The notes beneath the pieces are model-generated. The model worked only from the letters and a program-made list of their open reading frames with translations, did not search any database and was not told the origin of the DNA. Made by a program: the position numbers and the translations under genes. A stretch of DNA of 64,000 nt from Dama dama (Eukaryota; Chordata; Mammalia; Artiodactyla; Cervidae). The stretch covers positions 26,704,501 to 26,768,500 of the forward strand of contig NC_083689.1 in NCBI RefSeq assembly GCF_033118175.1, given 5' to 3'. This document shows positions 1 to 10,470 of this stretch, one piece after another (positions within the stretch are counted from its first letter, which is position 1; every line of letters starts with the position of its first letter).

Positions 1-655
1 CCACCACAATACAGAGACCCACACAGTTCTCATAAGGGGAACCCATAGAGCATATACCGGGGGCAACAAGAGGAAAAAAGTGCACTACATGGATGTGTAG
101 GACCTTTGTACAGAAGGCCACTTCTCCAAAGTTGAGAAATGTAACTAACCTACCACATACATGAAAATATAAATAGCAAGGCAGACAAAATGATGCAGCC
201 GAGGAATAGGTTCCAGATGAAGGAAGAAGATAAACCCCAGGGGAAGGACTAAGTGAAGTGGAGATAGGATATCTACCCAAGTAAGGGTTCAGAGTAATGA
301 CCGTAAAGAAAATCAAAGAACTCAGGAGAAGAATGGATGTACAGAATGAGAAGTTAGAAGTTTTAAACAAGGAGTTAGAAAATATAGAGAACAACCAAAT
401 GGGGATGAAGAACACAATAACTGAAGTGAAAAGTACACTACAAGAAATTAATGGTAGCCTAGATGACACAGAGGAATGAAAAGAAATGAGGACAGTTTAA
501 GAGACCACTGGGACATCAACTATACTAACATTCATGCTATAGGGGTCACAGAAGAAGAGAGAGAGGGAAAAGCCAGTCTGCACAAGATACAAAGCGAGGT
601 TCTTCAACCCTGGAAAACCTAGAAGGGCTGACTACTATGGTGAAAGATATAGACT
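1..655 (+). mobile_element. L1 LINE fragment (5' UTR and ORF1 start), degenerate
   Basis: The left edge lies inside an L1. Purine-rich leader sequence precedes an ORF1 remnant at 297-479, and further ORF1-like coding sequence (reading NIHAIGVTEEEREGK) follows at about 527-575 after a stop and a frame change. Similarity fades near 655. The 5' end is outside the window. Family assignment rests on recalled L1 ORF1 features. Confidence 0.72.
297..479 (+). pseudogene. L1 ORF1p remnant, coiled-coil part
   Basis: Sixty codons, rich in Lys, Glu, Leu and Asn, with a heptad-like pattern over residues 5-58, as expected for the coiled coil by which L1 ORF1p forms trimers. The full protein is a cytoplasmic RNA-binding chaperone of several hundred residues with an RRM and a C-terminal domain; here it stops at a TGA, and related sequence continues downstream in another frame. 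It is a broken retrotransposon gene, not a host gene. Confidence 0.65.
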
Positions 656-730
656 ATTTTTCTTTTTCATTCCAGATGGTGCCAGCCTGGGATTAGTCAA
701 AACTGTTCTAAGATTGTTGGAAATAGACTC

Positions 731-930
731 TGAAAGTGAGTGTTAGTAGCTCAGTCGTGTCTGGTTCTTTGGAATTCCATGGAGCCTGCCAGGCTCTTCT
801 GCTCATGAAATTCTCCAGGCAAGAATACTGGAGTGGGTAGCCATTCCCTTCTGGGTGACCTTCCTTACCCAGGAATTGAACCCAGGTGTCCCACATTGTA
901 GGCAGGTTCTTTACCATCAGAACCACCAGT
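731..930 (-). mobile_element. Bov-tA SINE
   Basis: Read on the minus strand it has the tRNA-Glu-derived head (complement of the GAACCACCAG end near 930), the body with AATACTGGAGTGGG-type sequence and the BovB-related tail at 735-775. Flanking AAATAGACTC (721-730) and AAATAGATTC (931-940) fit a 10-bp target duplication with one mismatch. Confidence 0.9.
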
Positions 931-940
931 AAATAGATTC

Positions 941-2934
941 CATCTGTTATGAATAACCTTGAAGCACTTAAAAGCACAAAATATTATGGTAGGTCTGGGT
1001 TAAAAATGTCTTTCCAAGTGGCATAATCTATGTCTCTGTGTTCCAAATATTCTAAATATTCCACAAAAATATATTGGGTTCCTGAAGGCAAATGGTCCTT
1101 TTGAAATATACTTTATCTCCCTTCAGTAGCCAAGTAGCCAGATTTTTCTGGAACAACATTCACAGGAAAGGGGGATTAATAGGACACAATACAGATTATA
1201 GTGGGTTCTACTGAATGATCATGTGAATCATTCATACATTTTTAAAAAGAGTGTTATCACGATGAACGACACTTCACGGATACTTCAAAAGCCTGGAATG
1301 AGACTGTAAATGGATTCCATGTTAGGTTTCTCTGTTTCAAGTTCCCAGAGCCCACTTCAAATATGCCAATGGTTAACAGCCTGCAAATGTCAGAAGCCCC
1401 ACCTCCTCCTCTGTTAGAAATGATCTCATCCTGTGTGGGATAGCTGGCTTGCAAACTGGAATCTAGTTCATTCATTCTCCTTCCTGGCCGGGCAGATGTG
1501 ACTGATCCTCAGAGAGGCATTTCAGAAGCAGGGAGGCAGTGGGGGTATAGCTGCTGTTAGAGCTGATGAGCAGTTGGACAGCTGATTATACTGGACCTGG
1601 GTGATTACAATTACAGCCTCTCTACCTCACAGGCTTTTTAATGGGTTTCAGAAAGTCAGGTAATTCTGAACACCATGGAACCTCTCATTTGAAAGCAGCA
1701 AGTGGATGTGGAAAGTTTATTTCCATTGGTCAGTGTGATTCAGTGGACTCACCATGGAACTAAAACAGAGAAGCACTTAGGTGCTAATACTAACAAAGAC
1801 AAAAAATGTAGAAAAAAGTAGAAGAAATAGATCTGGTTCTCTTTCACTTGGGTCCATACAGGTAGACTCTTTCTAGAAGGCCAATCACTAATCAACAGAG
1901 AAAGCATTCCCAATATCTTTAGACTTTATTGAAAATTTGTCAGCTGTAGAGGTACTACTGCCTGCAAACAAATCCATTTTCTGAGTTTTGATCCATTTGA
2001 TTAATTTCTTTTATATCATTTTTATCTGAATGAATTTCTGTATTTGGCCAGTTTACTGTCAGCCTTTTAGTTTCATTTTTTATTCCAAGTACATGTTTAG
2101 CACAAGTTCTGTCCTTTTAAATAAATGAACAACTAAATGGTAGATTCTGAAAGTTATTAAAGACTGATTAAGATTTTATCATCCCCATTCATAGCATTCT
2201 TCTTGTCCAAAATTAATTCTCTGAATAAGAGAACATCACTATTTCTTAATACTCTCCATCAGCTTTCATAATAAAATTTCACTTTCTTTTTTCATAGACG
2301 AATATATGGAAGGCAATGTAAATTATTTTAAACTTTCTCTGCTAGTCTAAGAGAAAAATGAATGACTAATAAAAGCAATAACCAACGTTCTAGGTTAAAA
2401 TGGTAGATGGAAAATACGCACCTAAATTCACTCCTTTCTGAAGTAGAACAAAATGGGATCTTAAAAACAACAACAGCAAAAAAACAACCAAAATCCCCAA
2501 ATACAAACAAAAAAGATGTCAGGAAAATAGCTACTAATTTTTGAATTGAAAGTCAAATAAATGAATGGCCACTGATTAAGTAGATGTAATACAGACAAAC
2601 TACAAAAGCTGCAGTGAAGAACAGCTAGAAACATATCTAACTTACATTCAAAAGGTTCAGGAGCTGGCAATGTCAGGGACCTCCAGTGTTTCTGGAAATG
2701 AGAGTGAAGGGAACACTGAGTAGGTTAAAGAATAAAATAAAAACATGGTAAAAGTTGAGAATCTTTTAAAACTCTAGATGTCCTTCCAGACTCCACTCTA
2801 TAGAGTGAATGCACCTCCCCTACCCCAACAGAAATATGAAAGATCATTCTTAAGAAAAGTTTTAAGGGGAGAATCTCTGGGTCTCTGGATTGGTCATACT
2901 CAGCACAGTTGTGGGCCTGGAAAATAATAAAAAC
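941..2934. other. unassigned DNA, no gene seen
   Basis: AT-rich sequence with short A and T runs. The ORFs here (at most 105 codons, one running into the next SINE) show no domain, codon bias or splice context I can support. No repeat family was recognised. Confidence 0.5.
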
Positions 2935-2943
2935 AGGGGCACT

Positions 2944-3288
2944 GGACTTCCCTGGTGGCTCAGTGGTAAAGAATCCACCTGCCAACACAGGAGATACGGG
3001 TTCAGTCTGCGATCTGCTAAGATCTCGCATGCTGTGAAACAACTAAGCCTGTGGTCCACGATTACTGGGCCTGTACTCTAGAGCCCAAGAGCTGCAACTA
3101 CTGAGGCCACACACTGCAGCTACTGAAGCCTGCACACCCTAGAGCCTGTGCTCGGCAGTGAGAGAAACCACAGCAATGAGAAGCCCGTGCAACTAGAGAG
3201 TGGCCCCCACTCGCTGCAACTAGAGAAAAGTCCACACAGCAAAGAAGACCCAGCATGGCTAAGATAAATAATAAAACCTAAAAAAAAG
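2944..3288 (+). mobile_element. CHR-type tRNA-Glu SINE
   Basis: It begins GGACTTCCCTGGTGGCTCAG, the tRNA-like promoter head, then has the CHR body with repeated GCAACTACTGA and AGAGCCTGTGCTC-like motifs and an A-rich end. AGGGGCACT (2935-2943) and AGGGGGACT (3289-3297) are a 9-bp target duplication with one mismatch. Confidence 0.88.
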
Positions 3289-3297
3289 AGGGGGACT

Positions 3298-3623
3298 AAG
3301 TGGAAGATAAAGAGTGACTGTTGGATGCTGAAACCACCAGCCCTGCCCTCATCTTCTCCTCACCTCCCAGAACTCTGGCAGCTAAATCTAACACCTAGGT
3401 TGGAGACTGGGGAGATCTTTCTCTGGGACATCTGATCAATCCAGAAGGAAATTTATAAAGACATTGACATCTGGAGCTTGGCAGCTAATGATCTGTCAAG
3501 ACCACCCTTCTGTGAAACTATAAATCTGCAAGCTCCATTCCCACACTCAGAGCATTCAATCAGCTTTTAAACCCTCATTCTGTAAGAAGACAAGAAAGGA
3601 TCTACAAATATTTAAGGAAAGCT
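3298..3623. other. unassigned DNA
   Basis: About 325 bp between two SINEs, moderately GC-rich at 3340-3420. I recognise neither a coding signal nor a repeat. Confidence 0.4.
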
Positions 3624-3634
3624 AACAAGAAGTT

Positions 3635-3755
3635 GTTGTTCAGTTGCTCAGTCATGCCTGACTCTGTGACCCCATGGACTGTAGTCCCTCAGGCTTCCCT
3701 ATCCAAGGGATTCTCCTGGCAAGAATACTGGACTGGGTTGTCATTTCCTTCTCCA
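3635..3755 (-). mobile_element. Bov-tA SINE, truncated
   Basis: Minus-strand Bov-tA tail and body; the tRNA-like head is missing because the insertion is 5'-truncated. AACAAGAAGTT is duplicated exactly at 3624-3634 and 3756-3766, an intact 11-bp target duplication. Confidence 0.9.
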
Positions 3756-3769
3756 AACAAGAAGTTAGC

Positions 3770-4500
3770 AATCAAATAATCATAATCACTAAGGAAAAAA
3801 AGCCACTTAGAGGACAAGAACTGTATGGGAAAAGAAAACAAAAGAAAAACAACTATTACTCATATCTTCTTAGATATAAGGATAGCATGACCACATCAGG
3901 GAATAATCAGAAAGGAATAGTACTCAAAGAACAGAAAAGTAGATCTTGGAAGTTAAAAACTTCATGGCAGAAAAGAAAAACATTAATGGATAGGATGGAA
4001 GGTTAATTTGAGGAAGTCTCATAGAAAATAGAGCAAAAAGAAAAAGAGATGAAAGGGATAAGGGGAAATTAAGAAAATAGGAGCAATTTAAGAGTTTCAA
4101 CATCCAAAAAATAGCAGTTCAGAAGGAAAGAACTAAGAAAACAGGAGAAAATCATCCATCAAGTAATTAAAGTCAATTTCCTGGGATTAAAGGGCATTAT
4201 GAAAGGGCCCACTGAACACCAAACACAATGGATAAAAATAGAACCACACTAAAATATAACACTAAGAAATTTCAGAATCTTACTGGACTAAAGAAGATCT
4301 TGAAACCTTCAATAAAGTGAGAAAAAGATTAATAAATCAAAATGAACTTTTCTAGAATAACAGAGAAAATAGTAATAACTTCACAACTCTGAAGGGAAAT
4401 TATTTTTCAGCTAGAATTCCAGGCTTAATCAAACTATCCACCTACTAGAAGTGTCAAATAAAGATATTTTCAAACACGCACAAACAAAAACAATGACATT
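3770..4500 (+). mobile_element. degenerate A-rich repeat, possibly L1M/HAL1-like
   Basis: A long A-rich stretch with phrases such as GAAAGGGCCCACTGAACACC and AATTTCAGAATCTTACTGG that I associate with an old, widespread mammalian repeat of L1M or HAL1 type. The 110-codon ORF at 3674-4006 starts inside the neighbouring SINE and is not credited as a gene. The family call is tentative. Confidence 0.35.
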
Positions 4501-5440
4501 ATTTTGCATTCCACTTTCAAAGTGAGGAAGTAGATTAAGAGCGACACAGCAGAGACAAACGAATCCTAGGTTGTCCGCTGAGAACCAGGCATGGTTCTGA
4601 GTTATTTAAGGTATAGGATGAGTTCTGTAATAAACTGGTCTCCCAAATATAGTGGCCTTAAAAAGACAGAAATTTATTTCCCTCCCATGTAACACTCCAA
4701 GTTGAACAATGAAGGTTGGTGGAACATCTGTGCTTCACACAATCATACAGGGACCCTCTTTCCTTCTGTCTTGTTGCTCATCCAGATTGTTGGACCATTC
4801 TAATACACTCAAAGCTTGAGGATATATCTATGTATTAGCTTGTGGAGAAAGAATGAGCATAAATTCAGATTAAACAATTACAGTGAGTAGTTTACACACC
4901 TCACTTCCACTCTTAGACCATAAGTAATAAGTTAGTCACATGATCACATCTACCAGAAATGAGCTTACAAAATATACTTCCTAGTTATACAATGTGTCCA
5001 GTTTAAATTCTTCTATCATGGAAGGGAGGAAAAGAAGGCTTTGTGATATTGTATATAGTGTCTGCCATAGAGAATAGTCTAGCCTGAATGTTTTAAAAAC
5101 TTGTGGACAAGCATTGTTGCTCCCTGTATCCATGACCATCCTTCCCTCCATAGTGAATAGACAGATGTAGTGCAAATCAATGGAAACACAACTTTTTAAA
5201 ACAGGATCTTCAATAATTATGATGTATGTCAGACACTGAATGATGAAACAATACAGAAATATGCTTCTAACTGAATGGCAACATAAAAGCCTGAGCACTT
5301 CTCTCTCAGCCAATGTCTTAGCAAGACCCTTTGGGCTCTCATAAGCCCGACTCAGAAGGAAACATAAATATTTCAAAATAAGAGGAGTTTCTTAATTCCT
5401 AATATACATACATGTTTGTATTTGCATAGATCATCTCTGT
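4501..5440. other. unassigned DNA with a probable ancient repeat at 4630-4940
   Basis: Around 4630-4940 there are phrases (AGTGGCCTTAAAAAGACAG, TTAGTCACATGATCACA) resembling an old mammalian interspersed repeat also hinted at 17640-17990. Its family was not assigned. The 131-codon minus-strand ORF at 4981-5376 lacks any recognisable domain. Confidence 0.4.
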
Positions 5441-5442
5441 CA

Positions 5443-5830
5443 GGATATTTAAGGAGCTGGTAACAGTGGTTGCTTGTCAAAAGAAGAACTAGAAATATTT
5501 TTACTATTTCCTTTTTGTTAACCTTTTGAATTTATTTATTATGCATTTATATCTCATCCAAGAATAAAGGATGAATTTACATCCCATCTAAAAATAAAGT
5601 AAAATGCATTCCTTTAAAAAATACAAATGCATATACCCTCTTAACCAGAAATTTCACTTCCAGGAATTTATCTTATACATATACCAGTACAGCATTATTC
5701 ACAGCTAAAACAGAAGAAAACAATCTAAATATTCAATAGTAGGAGACTGATGATATTAACTATGCATACCTACACAATGGAATACAACACAGCTTCAAAA
5801 AGGAATGAAAACTGGAAACTGACTAAAACA
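5443..5830 (+). mobile_element. L1M 3'-end fragments
   Basis: 5443-5545 resembles an old L1 3' UTR. 5620-5830 resembles the end of L1 ORF2 (AGAAATTTCACTTCCAGGAAT, then ACACAATGGAATACAACACAG). The two pieces are out of natural order, which suggests rearrangement or two separate elements. Confidence 0.6.
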
Positions 5831-6175
5831 AAAATACAAATTGTGATAGGTAACGACATGAGTGATTAAGTGAATGCAGGCTTTGGCTCTGATCATGACT
5901 TGATTTCAAAACATATAAAACATTACTTTGAAGGAGAAAAAGACAGACTGGAAGACTGAAAATGCAATGGCAGTATATTAAACTTAAATGACATATGAAT
6001 GCATAATTGTTTGCCTTCATCTGTGAATCAAAATCTGCTCAAACTCATACTTCTGTTTAAAAATAGTAATGGCAATCATATTGCTGACCTGGAAACGTAT
6101 AATGATAAATCAGCAAAAACACCTATGATTTGGGTCAGTGCTTAGCTCTTCAACTTAATCATTTTGTAGCTAATG
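5831..6175. other. unassigned AT-rich DNA
   Basis: No repeat family and no coding signal recognised. The 65-codon minus-strand ORF here has no supporting feature. Confidence 0.4.
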
Positions 6176-6183
6176 CTATAACA

Positions 6184-6369
6184 CAGGGGTCTCCAACATC
6201 CAGGATCCAATGCCTATGATCTGAGATAGAGTTGATGTGACAGTAGAAATAAAGTGTACAATAATGCAATGTGCTTGAATTATCCTGAAAACATCCCTTC
6301 ACCCCTGGTGGGTGGAAAATTGTCTTCCATGAAACCAATCCTTGGTGCCAAAAAGGTTGGGGACTGCTG
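6184..6369 (+). mobile_element. MER1-type hAT (Charlie-group) non-autonomous DNA transposon
   Basis: A 186-bp element starting CAGGGGTCTCCAAC and ending GTTGGGGACTGCTG, imperfect terminal inverted repeats typical of MER1-like hAT elements. It is flanked by 8-bp duplications, CTATAACA (6176-6183) and CTGTAACA (6370-6377), the length made by hAT transposases. It encodes nothing and is old and immobile. Confidence 0.82.
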
Positions 6370-6377
6370 CTGTAACA

Positions 6378-6695
6378 GACACAAAAGGTCCAAAAGCACC
6401 TAGTGCTTACTGAGGTTGGTCTGGGAAGCAGAAGGAGAGAAGGCATAGCGCTAGAGTCCATGGGGGCAATGGACTGAGTTATTATGGAAGTTCAGTGTGG
6501 AGAACCAGAAATTATGTAGATAAAAGTTGGGGTTCAGAATCAGAAATGATACAGGATGATAAAACTTAATTCTGCAAGAGATTGAGTCTCTGGTACCTGG
6601 TGTTTTCAACAGGCACCCTGGGTACTGGCAGGCTGGCTCTATTTTGGCAGGATGTTGCCAAGGCACTGGTTGATATTTACATGATCTTGGAAAAG
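6378..6695. other. unassigned DNA
   Basis: Moderately GC-rich, with a 100-codon and an 82-codon minus-strand ORF that overlap the hAT element or carry no recognised domain. Confidence 0.4.
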
Positions 6696-6699
6696 GCAA

Positions 6700-6800
6700 G
6701 GCACCTCAATCTCCTTGGCTATGATCTGTAAATAACAACACATCACCTGAAATGACATATGTGAAAGGACTCTTACAAACGTAAAGTAGTATTAATTTAT
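6700..6800 (+). mobile_element. MIR SINE fragment, probable
   Basis: CACCTCAATCTCC followed by GATCTGTAAATAACAA and a GTGAAAGGACT-like part follows the order of the MIR central core. Strongly diverged. Confidence 0.45.
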
Positions 6801-8002
6801 TTACTACTGCTGTTCAGGGTAACTACACTGATCTAGAACAAGACCCACATTTTGGTTTGTAGGACTCACCCCTCTCCATGTGCACAAAGCAATCAAAATC
6901 ACATCTACTACATTTTCAGCATTTTACTGCAGCATGTTCTTTCCTAAGACTGTGCTTCAAGGTGTCCTAAAGCCTTTCCTAACTCTGTCCTATATTGGAA
7001 GTATCCTAGACCACATTCCTACAATAACTTCATTGCTTGTAATGCAAGTTTTCTGTCCCATGCCATTAACTTCATAAGACTAAACTAGAGAATGTGTGAT
7101 AGGTATAACATCTTAGGATTCTTTTGCAGAGAGAAGAGAAATCTCCCCTGTGAAATTAGGGGGAAAGAATGGTTCTTCAAAGTTGTCCATCGTAGGTCAA
7201 ACTGTAAAATTATTCAATTTAGTTAGAAAATCAACAGTTCATTGGCTTATGCTCTGTCTGCATTATACCAATGTACACAGTAGCCTTTAGCATTCATAAT
7301 GTCTATTTATTAAATGGCCATAGGTAACCTCCTTTTGATCCTAGCACTATGCAAATGATCTTAAATAAAGTCACCTAGTTAAATGTCTATAGTGTGCTAC
7401 AAACAGACTTAAGAAGTCCTAAACCTGAATGACTGTTTTGATCAGGCATCTCTCATATGTGTTTAGTGTAATGAGAAGTACCTATGCAGGAAAAGAATAT
7501 AGCACCTTAGGGTGTGCATCCTTCTGAACTGCTACAATCTGAAAGGATGAACATGTTGAATAAATGGAAATTTAGGTCAGAGAAAAGTAAGCTTTTTTTT
7601 TTTTTTTTAACAGTGCCATAAATTTAGGAGCAAAACATAAGAGATTTATCACTGTGGCAGAAATGGTTAATTGCTTCTCAATCCCCATTCTCCTTTCCTG
7701 CTCATTTTTATCTGGGCAGCTTGCCAGTTAGCTAAAAGCCTATATTCCCTAGTCTCCCTAATGTGTGGCAATTCCCTGCCTCAAATTTTCTACAAAAATC
7801 TAATGGAGGATGAATAAATATATATGAAAAAATTATCTGTAAGCTTACCTCTTTGATATACCAGCCTGGAAAGATGGTAATATCTTACTTTTCAGCTAAG
7901 AACTGCATTAGCCTGACCTCTGGAACAAGGGGTGATAGAGGTTGGCAAAAAAAGTTTGCTTGACCTTAACATATGCATATATGCTCATTTCTTACCATGA
8001 AC
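6801..8002. other. unassigned AT-rich DNA, T-run at 7589-7608
   Basis: No gene or repeat family recognised. The T-run at about 7589-7608 is not flanked by an obvious duplication. The last six bases (7997-8002, ATGAAC) are the left target duplication of the LTR that follows. Confidence 0.45.
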
Positions 8003-9112
8003 TGCCGGGGTCCTGCCCCAGCAGGATCCGGGGGAACCCTCATGATGAACAGCGTCGGCGAATGAGAGAGAGAGAGAAAGAAAGAGAGAAAGAAAGAGAC
8101 CAGACCGGAGTGTGCAGCAGAGTCTGGCTTTATTTTTCACCATCGCCTTCATACCCTAAGTTGGTACATTTCTAAACGGGAGATAAGCACACAGACTTGG
8201 TTTAACATTACATCAGCTTGCCCTTCATGAAACCAGGTATGCTCTGTGCATTTTCATTTATGAGAGTCTTTTCCCATAGATTTTTTGTACATTATCTTCT
8301 GGCCTTGAGCTTAGCAGAAAACAGAAAAGTGGCACTCTCATGGTACAGCAGGTTGTAACACAGTGGAAATACAATCCTGTTAACACAAAGGTCAGTCTTT
8401 TTTGCAGAAGTTCTCAGCTAAATTTATCTAAAAAGTTTAACACACAAAGACTGTGGCTCTGGTGAGGCAGCCCCTGTTTAGCTCTCCTGTTAAAATTAAC
8501 AATTATCTTATTGTTTTTACACTAGGGCTAAACTCTTATTTTTCTAGATCTCCAACTATATTAACAATAGTTTCCACTGCACAACCTCAGCACATTAACA
8601 TCAATCAAACGTTAATCCAATAACCACTTTTAAAACAATATTTTTTGTATTCTCTAATAGGGCTTCCTCACCCCGCAAAGGGCTCTGTGCCTATTGGGGC
8701 CTTTTTTAATGGTTAATCTCTATGTATAATATCTTTTGGCTTTCAGGCCTGTTGACAATATATGGCTTGCACCTCGTATAACTTTAAGCAACTTCAGTAG
8801 CCGACCCTGTCTGTTTTTTTGGTAAATCTATTTTCTTTCTATTAGGTGTCATCTCCATGGGAACTAGATAGGATTACATTTTTACAGAACAGAAATGCAA
8901 AGGATTGCAAAAACAGCAGATATAGCACAAAACAGGCTCTTAGTCTAAAAGCCAACAACCTGCAAGAAGTCACCAGCTAATCTCTATCTAAAGTATTTTC
9001 TATTAGGCACATTTGTGGCTATTTTATTTGTGGAGCCTTTCTCACCCCGTGGAGGGACCTATGCTTAATAGTTTCTTTTGTTAGCGTACTGTGCTTAGGA
9101 TGTTTAGAACAA

Positions 9113-9436
9113 TCATGAGCATTTTTGCAATGAGAGCACACATTTATCAAACAAGCCAGAATGCCAGCAAAAGGGTTTGAATTGAAGCATTTCCTTCATC
9201 TCTGGCCCCTTCATAGGGTACCAGCGTCCAGGAGATTTATTAGTTAGGGTTTTAACTTGGTCTTTATTCAGTGAAAGAGGAGGAGAGCTCACGGCAGGCA
9301 ACACAAGAATCCACAGCAGGGCAAACAAGAACAACAGCAGAAAAGGGGGGAGGATACAGGGTGGGGTAGAGGCCGAGGCCAACCTGGAGGGTCCCTTATA
9401 TCCTGGATGGCCTTGCCTGTCAGGTTTTTCCCTCAT
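9113..9436 (-). CDS. 107-codon ORF inside the solo LTR, possible membrane protein
   Basis: The ORF begins about 97 nt into the LTR in its own orientation. The predicted product has a polar, basic N-terminus (residues 1-27), one strongly hydrophobic stretch rich in Leu, Phe and Pro (about 28-50) and a polar C-terminal half with several cysteines (near 85-106). This looks like a single-pass protein or a signal anchor. LTR-borne membrane ORFs are known in MMTV-like betaretroviruses (sag), but I see no sequence resemblance to support that identity. It may equally be a chance ORF in U3. Expression and function are unknown. Confidence 0.3.
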   Translation of the reverse strand: MREKPDRQGHPGYKGPSRLASASTPPCILPPFLLLFLFALLWILVLPAVSSPPLSLNKDQVKTLTNKSPGRWYPMKGPEMKEMLQFKPFCWHSGLFDKCVLSLQKCS

Positions 9437-9476
9437 GACCTCATCATGGAAGGGGTCCCGGATGGCCTTGCCTGTC
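9405..9476. repeat. 55-bp-period direct repeat in the LTR U3
   Basis: GGATGGCCTTGCCTGT occurs at 9405-9420 and again at 9460-9475. The sequence after each copy is also similar (TCATGACCTCATCATGG against TCATAACCTCGTCATGG). Tandem repeats in U3 often hold enhancer sites; that role is inferred. Confidence 0.75.
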
Positions 9477-9538
9477 TGGTATTTTCTTCATAACCTCGTC
9501 ATGGGTGGGATCTCCCATAATGGCTCCCAGCAATGAAC

Positions 9539-10028
9539 CATTACCAAAAAGACAAAAAAGAGCAAACACGTCTGGAATCAGCTTTGTAACTCTAATGATG
9601 ATCTTCTGCTACAACATACTTCTCACAAGACATCCATGCTCTTCTGAGATGAGAGAGGAGTTAAGAAAGCATATATCATAGATTTAGAAAAGGGTCAGAA
9701 GCAAGGTTCAGAAAACTATATCTCCTCCTGCCAATTCTGATCTTGGATCTTATAACAGACATTTGTTCACCTTGGTTCCCTAAATCTCAGTTCAGTGTCT
9801 GCAGTTGGCCCTATCTGGTGGGTACTCCTACTTCACCCCCACCCTGAAGTCTTGCTTCAGGGCTTCTGCAGTTCAAAAAGACTAATTTGCTATGCAACCA
9901 TATCAAGCGACAGAGCTGGACTGTCCTTAACGATATGGCTTCATTTCATAAAAATGTTGTATTTCATAAAAATATTCAAGTCACAAAATCTGTTTCTGGA
10001 CATCACCAAATTTAGGGTCTTGGCCTTT
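9539..10028. other. unassigned DNA
   Basis: No repeat recognised. The 99-codon ORF at 9795-10094 runs into a MIR on the opposite strand and has no domain. Confidence 0.4.
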
Positions 10029-10029
10029 A

Positions 10030-10140
10030 GGTGTCAAAGTACCACTATCTTCATTTTACAAGTGAAGCACAGGAAGATTAACAGACTTAGCTGAGATCAC
10101 TCCGTTTATTTTCTAAGAGACAGGAATCCAGGTCTCCCGT
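10030..10140 (-). mobile_element. MIR SINE fragment
   Basis: CTTCATTTTACAAGTGAAGCACAGG...AGACTTAGCTGAGATCAC...GAATCCAGGTCTCCC follows the MIR core in reverse orientation. Confidence 0.65.
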
Positions 10141-10229
10141 TTCCTAAAAGTTACTCTTTTTTTAAACTCCATGGAAAGGGGTTACTTAAAATATCTACCA
10201 AAAGAAAAAATACATTGCAGAAATTTCTT

Positions 10230-10470
10230 CAATGTTGCTTATTAGCAGGGGAATCTGTTATATATTGCCACAAGAATGCTGTGAGAGAAACCACCCACAA
10301 ACTACCCATTTGTTTTCAGTGGCTTAAAACAAGTCACTTATTCTCACAGCTCTGCAGGTCAATTGGGATGGCTCTGCTTCATTCTTATCCTTTTCCCAGG
10401 ACCAGTGAATTAACTAAAAAATGTCCATCTCATGGTGATGACCTTGGCATAAGAGGGCAAGTAAAAACAC
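10230..10470 (-). mobile_element. MLT1-type (MaLR) LTR fragment, probable
   Basis: CAGTGGCTTAAAACAAGTCACTTATTCTCACAGCTCTGCAGGTCA-like sequence, here broken by substitutions, is the recurring reverse-orientation motif of MLT1 LTRs. The 89-codon ORF across it is incidental. Confidence 0.5.

Larger units (their letters stand above)
8003..9532 (-). mobile_element. solo LTR of an ERVK/betaretrovirus-like element, 1530 bp
   Basis: On the minus strand it runs from TGCTGGGAGCC (9532 downward) to CCCCGGCA (8003), with the canonical TG...CA ends. ATGAAC is duplicated exactly at 7997-8002 and 9533-9538. A 6-bp duplication is typical of ERVK/betaretroviral integrases. An AATAAA lies at 8134-8129 on the minus strand, about 126 nt before the 3' end, fitting an R-U5 boundary region; a GA-rich run (8057-8100) lies in the U5 part. 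No internal gag, pol or env sequence is present, so the provirus was probably lost by LTR-LTR recombination. The length resembles long MMTV-like LTRs. Confidence 0.85.

Noticed and set aside
4981..5376. 131-codon minus-strand ORF
   Set aside because: No domain, no conserved motif and no regulatory context; hydrophobic and Leu-rich runs typical of chance frames in AT-rich DNA.
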